DNA from: Eimeria necatrix
Lineage: Eukaryota > Apicomplexa > Conoidasida > Eucoccidiorida > Eimeriidae
Length of the DNA: 64,000 nucleotides
NCBI RefSeq assembly: GCF_000499385.1
Contig: NW_013652025.1
Span: forward strand, 1-64,000
Reading direction: 5' to 3'
The notes under the pieces were generated by a model. That model saw nothing but the letters and a program-made list of their open reading frames with translations. It was not told the DNA's origin and made no database searches. Of this stretch, positions 10,842 through 22,037 are shown piece by piece. Each line of letters opens with the position of its first letter. The stretch's first letter is position 1. Position numbers and translations under genes: made by a program.

Positions 10842-13103
10842 TCAAAGACAATAATTGTTAAAGCTGCGCAAAGTCTCAAATGACCCTACCCCTAAGCATA
10901 CCTGTGCAAGTGACATGTACTGCGAAGCCAGCTCCCGCTTTTCTCGCAACGCTTTTTGAATTTCTTCCGTCGCTATTCGAAATTCCCGCTGTAATCTGTG
11001 TTCGTGCTGTTGCTTCTGCTCCAGTTGATGCCTCAAGTGCTCTGTCTCCCTACAGGCCCTCTCGTGTTCGTTCTGTAGACGCAGAAAAGATGCAGCAGCG
11101 CGCCTTGCAGCTGCAGCTAAGGCACCGTTACGCCGGCCCTCTATATCATCTTCGTCATCGCTGCAGCTGCGCTGGCTGCCGTTGCTGTCACTTCTTTTGC
11201 TGCTGTTGCTACAGAAGCTGCTGCCTCGATGCACTTGTCGCAAAAGCGGTTCGAGATGTTCGTACGCCAACTGACGTTCACTACAGAGCGCCTCTACTCT
11301 GCTCATTGCCTCCTTCTGTTCTTCATTTGCTGTTGTTGCTGCCTCCGCTGTTTCCTGCTGCAGTTGCTGCATCTGCTGCAGTTGCATCTCGTAACGCATG
11401 CGGTCCTCGGCTGCACGTGCTTTCTCAGTGTTAAGATCATCGACTGCCTTTGTGTTTGACGCCAGGGCAGCCCTGAGCTGCTGCTGCTGCTGCTCTATTT
11501 GCTGCTGAAGCAGGTCTGTCTGAGCTGCGGAGGCCTGCTGCTGCTGAAGCAGCTGCGCTTCTACAGCAGCAACTTCCTGGGTGCGTCTTTCAACTAGTTC
11601 CTGCTGCTGCTGCTGCTGGCCCTGCAGTTCCTGCAGCTGTTGCCGTAGTTGCTTTAGAGCTTCCTGTCTCTCCTCCTGTTGCTGCTTACTTTTTGCGAGC
11701 AACGATCTGTTTGCTTGTTTCAGTGACCGTAATTCTTCCTGCTGCTGCTGTAGTTGCTGTTGTTGTAGCTGCTGCTCCTCAACGCTGCGCCGCTGTGACG
11801 CTTCCAGGGTCCTGACCTGCAGGTAAACCCCAAAGAACGAGCAGCCACCCGTGGACGTAGATGTCCTCCAGAGTGGGTTTCTCGTATGAGTGTCCTAAGC
11901 ATTTTCACTGAAAATATGAGGCCTTCGATGAGAGTATGTTCGGCGGCGACGCGGCCTATGGTGGCAAGTGCTTGCATTTGCTCGTTGAATCATAAAGCCA
12001 CTTGTTAAGCAATTCTCCTGTGTATTTCAGTCGCTCTGCACTATTGTTCTGTGTACCTCAGTAGTGTTGTAGACACTGCTCAAAAAAGCGTGGTACGTGA
12101 ACAATTCAAAAGACCGTTTGTGTTGTATCCAGTGCAAAGGCAACTGTAGGCGCGCTTGACTAAGGTGCTAGCATGAATTTCCATGGCTCAGTCCTCAGTC
12201 ATGCACCCTTATTTATCCGTTTTTCATCCACCATATGCGCTGTTTATCGCTAGAGATCAACCGCAGAGGGTGGAAGATTCGTAGTGTACACTGTATAATC
12301 TAGGGTCTAGTACGTACCTGCTCAAGAAGCTCTTGCCTCTTCTTCTGGAGATTTCTGTTTCGGTCATTTAACTCTTTACTCTTATCTGCAAGCTCTTTGT
12401 TTTCCTGCAGGACAAAATTCAAATGCTGAGAACTATAGCACAGACCACGAGAACTTGGCCATGAACACTGCAGTGATCCCACGGCCTTTGGCTTTCAGTA
12501 TTTAGGACTCTGTAGTTCTGGTTCACCAATTTTGAGTCCGTCTTATGCTTTTGTGCTTGAATATGAAGCTTTGCTGCATAAGGTCTAGAGTATTTGGCTT
12601 ACAAGGTTAAGTTTGGTATTTGCTTCAGTCAACTGCTTCTGTTGCTCCTCTGCCTCCGCCCGGAAAGCAGCAGCTTCTCGCTGAGTTTCTTCGAGCCGTT
12701 TCTCAGTTGCAGCAGCTGCTGCTGTTGCTTTCGCATTGGCCTCGCGAAGCACGTGATTCGCTGCATCCTTTTCAGCTGCTGCTGATGCCGCTGCTGCCGT
12801 TGCCTGTTGCTGCTGCTGCAGCTCCTGCTGCAGTTCCTGCAGCTGTTTTTCCCTTTGAAAAAGCTGCTGTTGCAGCAGGGACTTCTCACGTGTTGTCGCT
12901 TGGAGCTTCCCTATCAATGTCTTGTTTTCTGCAAGGAGCTCTTGGCGCTGGCTAGCTAGCTCTTTGTTAGCTGTAACCAGATTGCTGTTCTGAGCCTCCA
13001 GGGCCTCAGCTAGCTGCTGTGCTTCTGCCCGCTGCTCCTTAAGGCGCTTGTATTCTGAGCCGAGCTGCTGCAGGCGCGACAGAAACTCTGGGTCCCCCTC
13101 CAT
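10842..13103 (-). CDS. Gln-rich long coiled-coil protein
   Basis: Minus-strand exons 13103-12603, 12404-12318 and 11816-10842 join in frame (520 residues). Almost the whole chain is coiled coil, rich in Glu, Gln, Lys, Arg and Leu: for example the early LAEALEAQNSNLVTANKELA region and a later stretch dominated by Gln runs. A short acidic/Ser segment (around CSDDEDDIEG) interrupts it in the last third. No catalytic motif, membrane segment or signal peptide is visible. A strong donor (CAG|GTATGC at 10902/10901) shortly before the stop means further exons could replace the short C-terminal tail. This is probably a structural or scaffold protein; resemblance to SMC, golgin or kinesin tails would be coiled-coil bias only, so no function is given. 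Confidence 0.75.
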
Positions 13104-13339
13104 TATCCTAACTCCAAATCGCCAAACCTAACCCCTAGACTGAAGAAGAAACTGGGCCAAGCAATTGTTCACGCCGGAAAATTTGGCGCTCCCGGCAAGC
13201 AGACGAGCCGCTTAAAGCTTTTGGGAGTTTACATTAACCATGTGTTCCAGGTTCTGGAAATTGGAGGAGTGAGGATCTCAGAGGCTTCACAGTGTACACT
13301 TTATAGAAGAGCCTCAGGAGATTCGAGGGCAATTCAAGT

Positions 13340-13364
13340 CTCGCAGCTGCTATGCAGCTGCGAG
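13340..13364. repeat. GC-rich palindrome
   Basis: CTCGCAGCTGC, a 3-base spacer (TAT) and GCAGCTGCGAG form an almost perfect hairpin upstream of the coiled-coil gene (minus sense). Possibly a regulatory dyad or a triplet-repeat by-product. Confidence 0.5.
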
Positions 13365-14148
13365 TCTTCAAAGACAATACCGGAGGCAAACGTGTGCGAA
13401 GAACAAAACTTGCAAGACACAGCTTGACTGTTCCCGTTGGCCCGTCCAGTAATACTGGGACTTCTCACGGTTTTGGGCCTAGGGTTTGAGCTTTGAGCTC
13501 CAGAGTCCCGAAAATACGCTTAGAAGCGCTTGATCCATTTTTAAAAGAATAATGGGCAAAGAATTCATTGAAAGAAAACGCAGACACTTACAAACGTCTC
13601 AGCTGCTCCGGTTGCCACGGACTAGGGAGGCATGGGTACAGCTCAATGTCTAATCACAGCATCCCAGGACTACTGTAAAGTCCCTTGTAGCCAATTCATT
13701 CACTTATTTTAAAGCTGCAGAGTTTCGCAACTCTACCTGCCCACCGGTGTCTCTTACGCTGCCGCCGCTCTGGGAGCGGCAAGAACCCGTGATGCCAGTG
13801 AAGTTGCCCTCAAGGCAAAGAAATAATGGCGCGGATTGTCAACTTGTCAGTTTCCGGGTATTTGTTCTGTTTACTTGATTTATGCATCTTCAGAGTCCCT
13901 AACCAATGACAGGATCAACAGAAGGGTCCCCCCTACTGGCGTGTTGTTGGCTCTACAACAGAAAGACCTGATTTGCTACTTTCCGGTGCAGCAATTAGCG
14001 CCACGAAGGAAGCTCAACGCCTCATGCCACCGGCCTGCAGTCGCTGCGGCCCCACTGTTCTCTCCAGCAGCAGCAGTAATAACAGCAGCTGAGACAGCGA
14101 AAGCGTAGATATCACTGGTCTTGGCGAATTGTTGGCCTTTGTAGAATA

Positions 14149-17100
14149 ATGGCATTTGGGCAGGGCCCGCAGCAAAGCCACCGGCGAAACCGCCAAAAAA
14201 GAGGTCGACACCAGCAAGAGAATCAGGAGCAACCAGAAGAGGAGAAGCAGCAGACGGGATCTCAAGAGCAGCAAAAACGGCAGCAGGAGGATCAACAGCT
14301 ACACCGACGACAGCAGGCACACCGGCTGCAGCAGCATCGGCCGGAGCTGCGATTGCCCAAAGTTCACGTCGAATATTTGGGCCCAAAGAAAGGAAAGGCT
14401 CTCGTTGCCTCTGAGGCTATTCAGACAGCGGAGGTCAGGCACAGCCCGCAAAGCATATGGTAGCGTGACCAGTTGCGGCCATCAGCTCGATTCGGTGGTG
14501 CAGCTAGCTACAGTTTTCGCTTCGAGTAGAGTTCGCGCTGCAGCTTTCCACATAACCAGCTTTGGGCGACTAAGTTAGACATGCACTACATTACGGAAAT
14601 GTTGGATCACCCAGAATGTGTTCATGATTAAGCCTTCAAGCCGGCCTTTTGTATTGTACGCTTCCTGGCTTAAAGTGCATCTGCTTGAACGCAGGTTATT
14701 TACACGGAAGACCGTCCACTACTTGCAGTGCAGCACGAGTTTTCGCGGTCAGTCAAAAACTCAAGGCATAAACAGTGTGTTTTGAACCCTAGCACGGTTT
14801 TACAGGGTTTACAATTTGTCCTTAAGGGTTTGCGTGTATTTGCAGGCTCTGTGGATTGGCATGTGAAAATTGCTTGAGATTTGTGGGCTCGCTGAAAGAC
14901 TCCATTAGGCATGTCTTAACTAAGTGGGTGATATTATAAAGTGCAGCCCTATGTTTCAATACTCAATGCGAAAAGAGGTACCCATGAAGGCGCTTGGATG
15001 CTTTTGTGTGTTTTCTGTCTCTCTTATAACTCACTCTTAAACTGCAGCTGTGACCCTAAACCATAGGTGCCCTCCAGAAGCCTTTTGACATTCTAGTTTT
15101 GACCCCGGTAAGCCATAGTAGTTTCGCCACTTGATCGCAGCATGCTTGGCTAAGGTGCAAAATAGAAGCTGCTGCTGCTGCAGGGCAGGCCGGCATCGCT
15201 CAGCGGCCAAGCTGGAGTCTCTGCCTGATTCCTTTCTCCAGAGAGCAGTGAGTCACAAGTAAAAGGCGTCCAAGCATTTAACTTCGTTTACACATGCCGC
15301 AAGCTCTGCTGCAATTTGGTTCTTGGGGTTTATGATTCAGGGACTTGTTTTGAGTTCTGTAGTGCCGTGCGGGGAGGCCCACTGCGAGGCGGTTTTCTGC
15401 TCTCAGCAATGCCGCCAGGTTAGTATACTTGTAAATAGAACTTCCAGCATTAAAACTTTCAACACTAGGCTGCGGCAAAACTTTGGAGCGTTTTTGTGCG
15501 TTTTTTGCCGAGATGTAAAATGTCGGTTCGTCTGCTGGGTGGGAATTTCAAAAGAGTGCCGTAAAACCTCCTTCAGGAGTGGGTGGCTAGGTGGGGTGCT
15601 TGCGCTTTTAAATGTGCTTGCTTAACAGCACGCTCGTTGCGAAACTCTTCATCGAATGGTTTGCGTGGAGGCTAGGGAGCCTAACAGTTGGCAGCTTTTT
15701 CTGTCTCACGCCCGTCGGCACCATGATGGCCTTGTCATGGCAGGTAATGTGATATTTCTTGGCGTAGGGCTTGAGGCTGAGGTTCTTAAGGCCACTTCCA
15801 TCTTGCATTGCTGTCTGTATAGGTTCCGTCCGGGTTCACGGCTGGGTGTAAAAGTGTCTTCACACTGCTTATGGTTGGAAGTTCGTTTGGCTTCGCCGGA
15901 GGACTCTCTATAACTTTTGAACTCAACAATGCATGTCAGGACTTCATGGTGCAGAATTTCCGATTCGCATCACGAATATTGTTCCAAGGTTTGTTGCTGC
16001 AGGTCTCTGCGTGGCGCACGTTGTATTTGAGGTGATCTTCAAGCGTCGCCAATTCTCAGAGGCTGTGACACCTTTTCTGCAGTTCTATTCCGCTCCCTGG
16101 TGAGTCTCCCATGTTTTCATGTGCCGCTATTTTCGTTACACATTTGCCTTGCTTTATTGGATCTATTCCGGAACGCGCTGCATATATGCTAGTTATCCGT
16201 ATTTGTTCTCTATTCACTCTATCATTTCTTTCGTCTTATTGCGTGCTCTGCCATATGTGGGTTTATTCCTTTGTGCATATCTCTGCCTCCGCCGATTGCG
16301 CGTTGCTGTCTTCTGTTCGTTTCATATGCCGCCATTTCTGTGGCTTCTCTATTTATATGGTTCTCCTTTGTGACTTATTTGTGGCCGCTCGTGTATCCAT
16401 GTGCTTTTGTCCAACATTCTTGTTATAGTTTAGTCGTTGTGCTTTGTCTTTAAGCGTTTCCACCCATTGTCTCATGCCGTCCCTTTGTGCTCTTGCTTGT
16501 TTTATACAATAAAGACCTTAAGCCTTTTGCCTTCGTAATTTGGCTTGCAGGGAGTCACTTGCTCAGTCCTGCCCTAGCCAAGAAACAACTCCTATTGGCT
16601 TGAGGGCTCAGACGAACCCCGAGACTGAAACTGTTGAAGGTCGGAGGGCCCTGTTGAAGGAGTCCCTGGATCTTCTGTCAAAAGCCCTGAAGCCTGCTCT
16701 GAGAGGAGCAGCAGCTATGCCACAAGAAAGAGACCTAGAAACCTTATTCCAGTTGGATTTTTACTCCAAACTAATGGTCGGCAACTGAAAAAAAAACGAA
16801 GTGCAGGACTGTAGCTTATTTATTCTCAGTCATAGCGATATGCGAAAAGTCGAAGTTCGGTGTACCGTGCTAACTACGATTTCCTGAAGGCAGTGACGAT
16901 GACTGCGTCTTCTGCAGCACTACTGCCAGCCGCAAGTGCATCTCCGCTTTTGCTTCGCTTGAGTAGGCAGAGGGTTTTTCGTTGCTCTTATTTGATCGCT
17001 CAGGGCACATTCGCCCTCGTATGTCTCGACGTGGAATTCCCCCATCCTCTTAATAGCCGTCTCCTAGCCTTTAAGTGGCGCTCTCCAGTGGTCCATCCCC

Positions 17101-18580
17101 TAATTTCCAGCTTTCAAAGCCAGGACTCCCAACTCGGCGCTTTGCAGTTAACTGAGGAGGCTCTAGTGCGAGTGCCACAGAAAGGGCTCCGAGATTATCT
17201 GGAAAATGTGACGGCGGAGGACGCCAACGCCGAGCATATCCTAGGCCACGTGAGCTGGTGCAGTCACGTAGTTTAACTGCTGCTCTGGCATTTATGAAGC
17301 ATGACTTGGAGTTTATGGCTCGTGATCAAAGGCATGTGCTTGTGTGATAGCTGCTGCAAGAAGTGCACGAAATAACTCGCTGGAATGAAGCGGATGAAGC
17401 GTGTCAAGTGGAGGTGGAAGACACGGAGGGGTCTCTTGAAGTAGGGGTTCTCGCTGCTGATTCTGCAGGAACTCTCAGGCTCCCCTGGCGAGCCCCCTTA
17501 CTGCCTTTCATAGGCTGGGGTTTATTCCAGCTAGGGTCCATGACAAATCACAGTTGCTGGCCAAATGCAGAGTCGGATTTCCCTTTGAGCAAGCCGGCTC
17601 TAGAGGTACGCCATCATAGTGGCTGATGGTTCCTGGCTAGGAGTTTAGTGTACAGGTGCTCGGTGGGCAGCCAGAGCTTTTAGGGGGTGGAAACACGCTC
17701 TATGAAATTTAAAGTCTTTTGCAGGTTCGGGCTTTAAGGCCGATCAAGAACGGAGAAGAAGTGACAGTGTCATATATAGACGAGGCCCTCCCTCTTCATG
17801 AGCGCCGCCAGATCCTGCAGGCGGTACGGCCTAAGGTTCATGGCATACGGTTTCTGTAGGCTAGGTCGCTTCACCTCCAGTACTGCATCAACCGGTGTCT
17901 TGCACTCCTGCGATTAGAGAGAGCAATTAGCTTAGGGTTGGGTGTTTTGAGTTTAAGGGATTAGGGAGAACAATTACGACGGTTTTCTTCGATGCAGAAT
18001 TACGGTTTCTCCTGCACTTGTCCTCGCTGCGTTGTGGAGGTAAGCTCTCAAAGCTCAATTCACGCATCTGGGAAGATTTATAAATTCCCTAAAGGGGCAT
18101 TTTCACTATTTCTTGCGTGTCTACATGCTTTCGTCGGCAACGTGGAAGTATAAATATGGGAAGGATTCAGGTATACGCAATAAGAGTTTTGCATGCCAGG
18201 CTACTGAAGCGTTGCTGGTGCTGAGGAAGGTTCCTGAATGTCTTGACGACAACCGATTGAATGTGAGTTGCTGTTGTGACTGAAGCTATACAACCGTTGG
18301 TGCTCGTGTTAAGTTGCTGCTGTGGCACCTGTCGCCCTTCCTGCTTTTGTTACAATATCACTTGCCTCTGCACTGTTCATGCCTTGTTGCCAGGGCCCTG
18401 CCACCGTTACTGCGATTGTTATCGAAGTACGTACCGTCTGTTTCTACTCTCTGTTGTCTTAATTATCATTCTCAGGAGCTTGTCGCGAGACGGACTGGTC
18501 TGCCTGTGGCTATTGTTACCGAGGTCAGAGAATATGCTCGTCGGCTTACCAAGCCGCAAGAACGGAGCGCCGAGTTTTAA
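14149..18580 (+). CDS. SET and MYND domain protein (SMYD-like lysine methyltransferase)
   Basis: Predicted SAM-dependent protein-lysine methyltransferase. Exons with closing phases: 14149-14433, 14695-14751, 15341-15418, 15629-15743, 16003-16099, 16551-16776, 17004-17249, 17351-17605, 17725-17823, 17998-18039, 18200-18262, 18476-18580 (about 555 residues). A Gln-rich N-terminal tail is followed by the SET start (YLGPKKGKALVASEAI, then EVIYTEDRPLLAV). Next comes the MYND half PCGEAHCEAVFCSQQCRQ continuing into H and C ligands in the next exon. The SET core has GSMTNHSCWPNAE and the catalytic-lobe motif PIKNGEEVTVSYID. The post-SET zinc site is YGFSCTCPRC. These are hallmark motifs in family order. 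The first CxxC pair of the MYND finger is not evident, so either an exon is missed near 15.17-15.25 kb or the finger is degenerate. Joins around exons 2-3 and 6-7 are the least certain. Confidence 0.85.
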
Positions 18581-19634
18581 CTGTCCTGTGTAGAAGCTAT
18601 AGTGATTTGCTTATGTACTTAGGAATCCTTTCAGACAGTGGATTAATGGCTTCTGCGCACCAGATGCGCAGCTGCCACGATGTCTTGGGGCTCCAAGCTG
18701 GTACCCAAAGTCCCGAAGTACGTGAATTGCCAGACTGAAGGAACGTGTTGTGATTCTACCACCAGGAAATAACAGAACAATTTATGTATAAGCTGCAACA
18801 GAAGAAGAATACACCGGAGTGTTGTCCGTATCACATCAATAAATCAAGAGTAGTTTGGAATGTGAGGATTTTGGCGCGGAAACAATTGATTTGAATGGAA
18901 TAAGCATCACCGTACACTCATAATGAAGCAGCCATTTAGTAAATCGTGGACTGCAGTTTTACACCGTATATGTACAACGCAGATGAGAGCGCCTTAGCAG
19001 TTAGGACCCTTGGTTCAGTGGGAGTCGTTCGTGTCACGGCACGACTTATCACAGCAGGTGAGCGCATGTGTGCAGAGCGTTGCGACAATATGCGGTCATT
19101 TGCAACCACGTGACACACTGTTTGAGGTTAGTATGCGCCTTCTGCAACGGTCACTCAGAAAATAGGACGGTTTAGGTAGGTGAAGGGTGTGCTGTAGCAG
19201 GCCAAGCATCACTGGCTGCCGTGTGCTTGGAAATCCATGATCAGATTAGTCAAAAAGACTAAGCGCATCCACAAGAAATCTGCAGATTTATCTTGCTGTG
19301 GCTGTGTACTCTACACTAGGAAGTGAAAAATGTCTTGATAAAATGTTGCTTTACAGTAAATGAGCACTAGAAAAATCCGACAATGGCAAAACGTAGGGAA
19401 CTGTGTAATTCGGGAATATGCCCTTTTGAAAACTGAGACAGGCCCAGCTCCGCCTCCCTGTTTTGTAAAAGCACTCTTAGCAGTAAAAAAGTGGCACAAA
19501 TTATTCATCCGAATGGGCGAATCCCATGAAGCAAGCTGACCAGGCAGGCATGCTGCTGATGCAGCGGGCAGCCGTGCTTTAGGACAACAAAGCTCATGGC
19601 ACCGCTCAGCTGTCCCCGAGGTATGTAGGCACAT

Positions 19635-19862
19635 GAGCTGTCTGGCTTGATGACGGCGCGGTAACGCTGCATTTATTTATTCATTGGGTGGTCGACGAAG
19701 TCACAGAAAGCAGGTCAAATGCGCACTGCAAGTGCCACGTAGGTTGGCTGCATGGTCTGATGGCAGCACAGTAGCCCCGTACTTATTTATCCACAGAATG
19801 AGCGGTACAATCGCAGAAAGCAAGTCTAGTTATAGACGCTGCAGATGCTGGATATCGACAGA
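19635..19862. repeat. Diverged tandem duplication, about 110 bp
   Basis: Two units share the order: GCTGCAT or GTACT-TATTTAT, CATTGGGTGGTC or AGAATGAGCGGT, then (T)CGCAGAAAGCA(A/G)GTC and an ACTGCA or CTGCAGA end. Divergence is high but co-linear, and no coding potential is seen. Confidence 0.5.
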
Positions 19863-20370
19863 TTGTCTGTTTGTTGAAACAATGCATTAAGAGTGGGCAT
19901 CTAGGGTATTTTCGGCAGGCTTAAGTTTCGTTCTTCTTAAACTTTCGAAAAACAGATTTGCAGACAATGCTTTGTCATCAGCATAGGCAGCGGGCATATC
20001 ACTGGGGACGCTCACAGTTTTGGGTGTCCTCCGCGGAGTGAGTAGAAGAGCTACCGCTATCTCAAGCTGTGTGCACCATGAACAACCACCCACTGTACAT
20101 TGCGCGCACACAGAGCTAAGCTAGCCTTAGCCTTTTCGCGTAGTTATCGTGCGTCTGTTGGTGTTCGTTGTGAGGGCTAATTACTATGCCGCAGGTTTTT
20201 GTGCCGCATCAGTTTTACAGCATATGTTTTGGAACTGATGCTGCTTGTAATCTGCAAAGTAGGCATTCCTGTGATGTTATGCAAAGCACACATGCACCAA
20301 AGGAATCCAACTGAAGCAATTTACAGCGGCTGCAAGCACACCAGTGCGTGTGGACCGTGCAGTCACCTGC

Positions 20371-20745
20371 GTCAAGTTGGCGTTAGCTCCTGGGCTCGTG
20401 AACGCATCACTGCACGTAGGGCATGCAGGAGCGCATTAGCATGCTTAGCCTACGGCTGATGTCTTCTCCGACGTCGTTGCTTGATATGCAACAATGACCC
20501 TAGAGAATAGAGCTGTAGTGCATTGGAAGTTGCATTTTTGCTGGTGGGTGGCGTCATTACGTCCAATGACAAATTGAAAAATGCAACTTCCCATGCACCA
20601 CAGCTCTATTCTCTAGGGTCATTGTTGTATATCAAGCAACGACGTCGCAGGAGATATCAGCCATAGGCTAAGCATACTAATGCGCCCCTGCATGCCCTAC
20701 GTGCAGTGATGCATTCACGAACCCAGGAGCTAACACCAACTTCAC
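20371..20745. repeat. Long inverted repeat (about 169-bp arms), MITE-like foldback
   Basis: Left arm 20371-20539 and right arm 20577-20745 are reverse complements at roughly 90% identity by eye, separated by about 37 bases. The spacer contains GGTGGGTGGCGT, whose reverse complement reappears just after the right arm (ACGCCACCCAC, 20744-20754). No open reading frame or transposase is associated. It resembles a foldback or MITE element, or the product of an inverted duplication. Confidence 0.85.
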
Positions 20746-22037
20746 GCCACCCACGGTTCAAATGCCTGTTCAGTTTATCATTAAAGACGCCGCGCCGTCT
20801 GGCTTGCTGTGGGCGAGGGTAGACAGATATACCTGGCTTCAGGAGCTCGCATGCGTTCGTTCCAGAGGCGGCGCGATACTTTATGGCGCCAATTGTGGGC
20901 TATACACAGCGCGGAGGAGCAGCAAGCTCCTGTCTGTAGAAAGAAAATTTCATTGCTGGAGTGAGAGTCCAGTTTAGGCGGATTTCTCCGAATTAGCTCA
21001 GAGGCCTTTAATTACTTACATGAGGGATGAAAAACCTGCAGGTGACGTTTGGCCGATGAGGAGGGTGCGGCGTGTGCCGGCCACAAAGAGTAGGTCAATG
21101 CAGAGCTCTGCACTGACCTGCAAAAGGCTATTCCAAGCAACACGTCTAGCTGGCAGTGATTGCAGTGTTTGTGATCTTTGTGATCTGATGCTCCTTTGCT
21201 ATCCTGGGATGGGTATTTGAAAAGATTGACAGGTTTGCCTCGCGTAACGTCGACAAAGAACAACTGTCAGCCAGAGAATGAAGCTGTGGCTGCACCCAGG
21301 AGAAGCTCGCAGAGCGGGCGGAGAGTGGCAAGAGACCCAAAAGCGGCTATCTAACAATGATGCATCTCGTGAGGCTGCCAATATAGTGACCCAAAAGCAA
21401 ACTCCGATAAAAGTATACAAGCAGGCACATAAAAAAAGCGCCCGAACCCAACGCAGACGGCTTCTGGACCATTGGTTTCCGCTTAACAGTGGCCAAATAA
21501 CTATGCGGTATGCTCTGTAGCAGCTTGCGTAGCGAACCCAAGGTTACGACAAAAGCCACGGGCAGAGTCTACCGCGGCACTTACTGCTATGTCCCCTGCT
21601 AAGATGCGTTATTCTGCTTCACAGTTTCAGGATTCATATAAAGGTAAGTCTAGATTCAAATAAAAATGTACAAAGCCTTCTTTGATAAGAAAAACACGGT
21701 TGAGGGGCTGAACGGTCCTCTACTCTGCACAGCACTGCCCTGACGCTGCAACTGATGTGTGTTCTAGTATTCGAATACAGTTCGGTTGCCGTTGGTTTTC
21801 AGGACCACGGTAAAGACAATGAATTGTCCTTCCGCCTAGAGTCGGAAGTCTCTGCCTCCACCTACATCCTCATGGTGAGGTTCTGTTCCCCTCAGGAAGT
21901 GTACACCCTCTTCAAAGTCCCCCTCAACATCTTCCCCAGCGTATGCGAAGGTAACCTCAATGGTGCCTGGCGCTTCGTTCCAAAGTCCAAGCTCCAGAAG
22001 AACAGCGTTGCATGCACTTCCTTCCTCCCTATTCCAC

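Larger units (their letters stand above)
18581..22037. other. Gene-poor intergenic stretch
   Basis: The SMYD-like gene (+) ends at 18580 and SYF1 (-) ends at 22038, so the genes converge. Only scattered short open frames occur. Notable content is the diverged tandem repeat at 19635-19860 and the long foldback at 20371-20745. Confidence 0.55.

Noticed and set aside
10880..11434. Plus-strand 184-codon Cys/Leu-rich frame
   Set aside because: It is the complement of Gln/Glu coiled-coil coding on the minus strand; Cys/Leu/Ser richness comes from CTG/TGC triplets.
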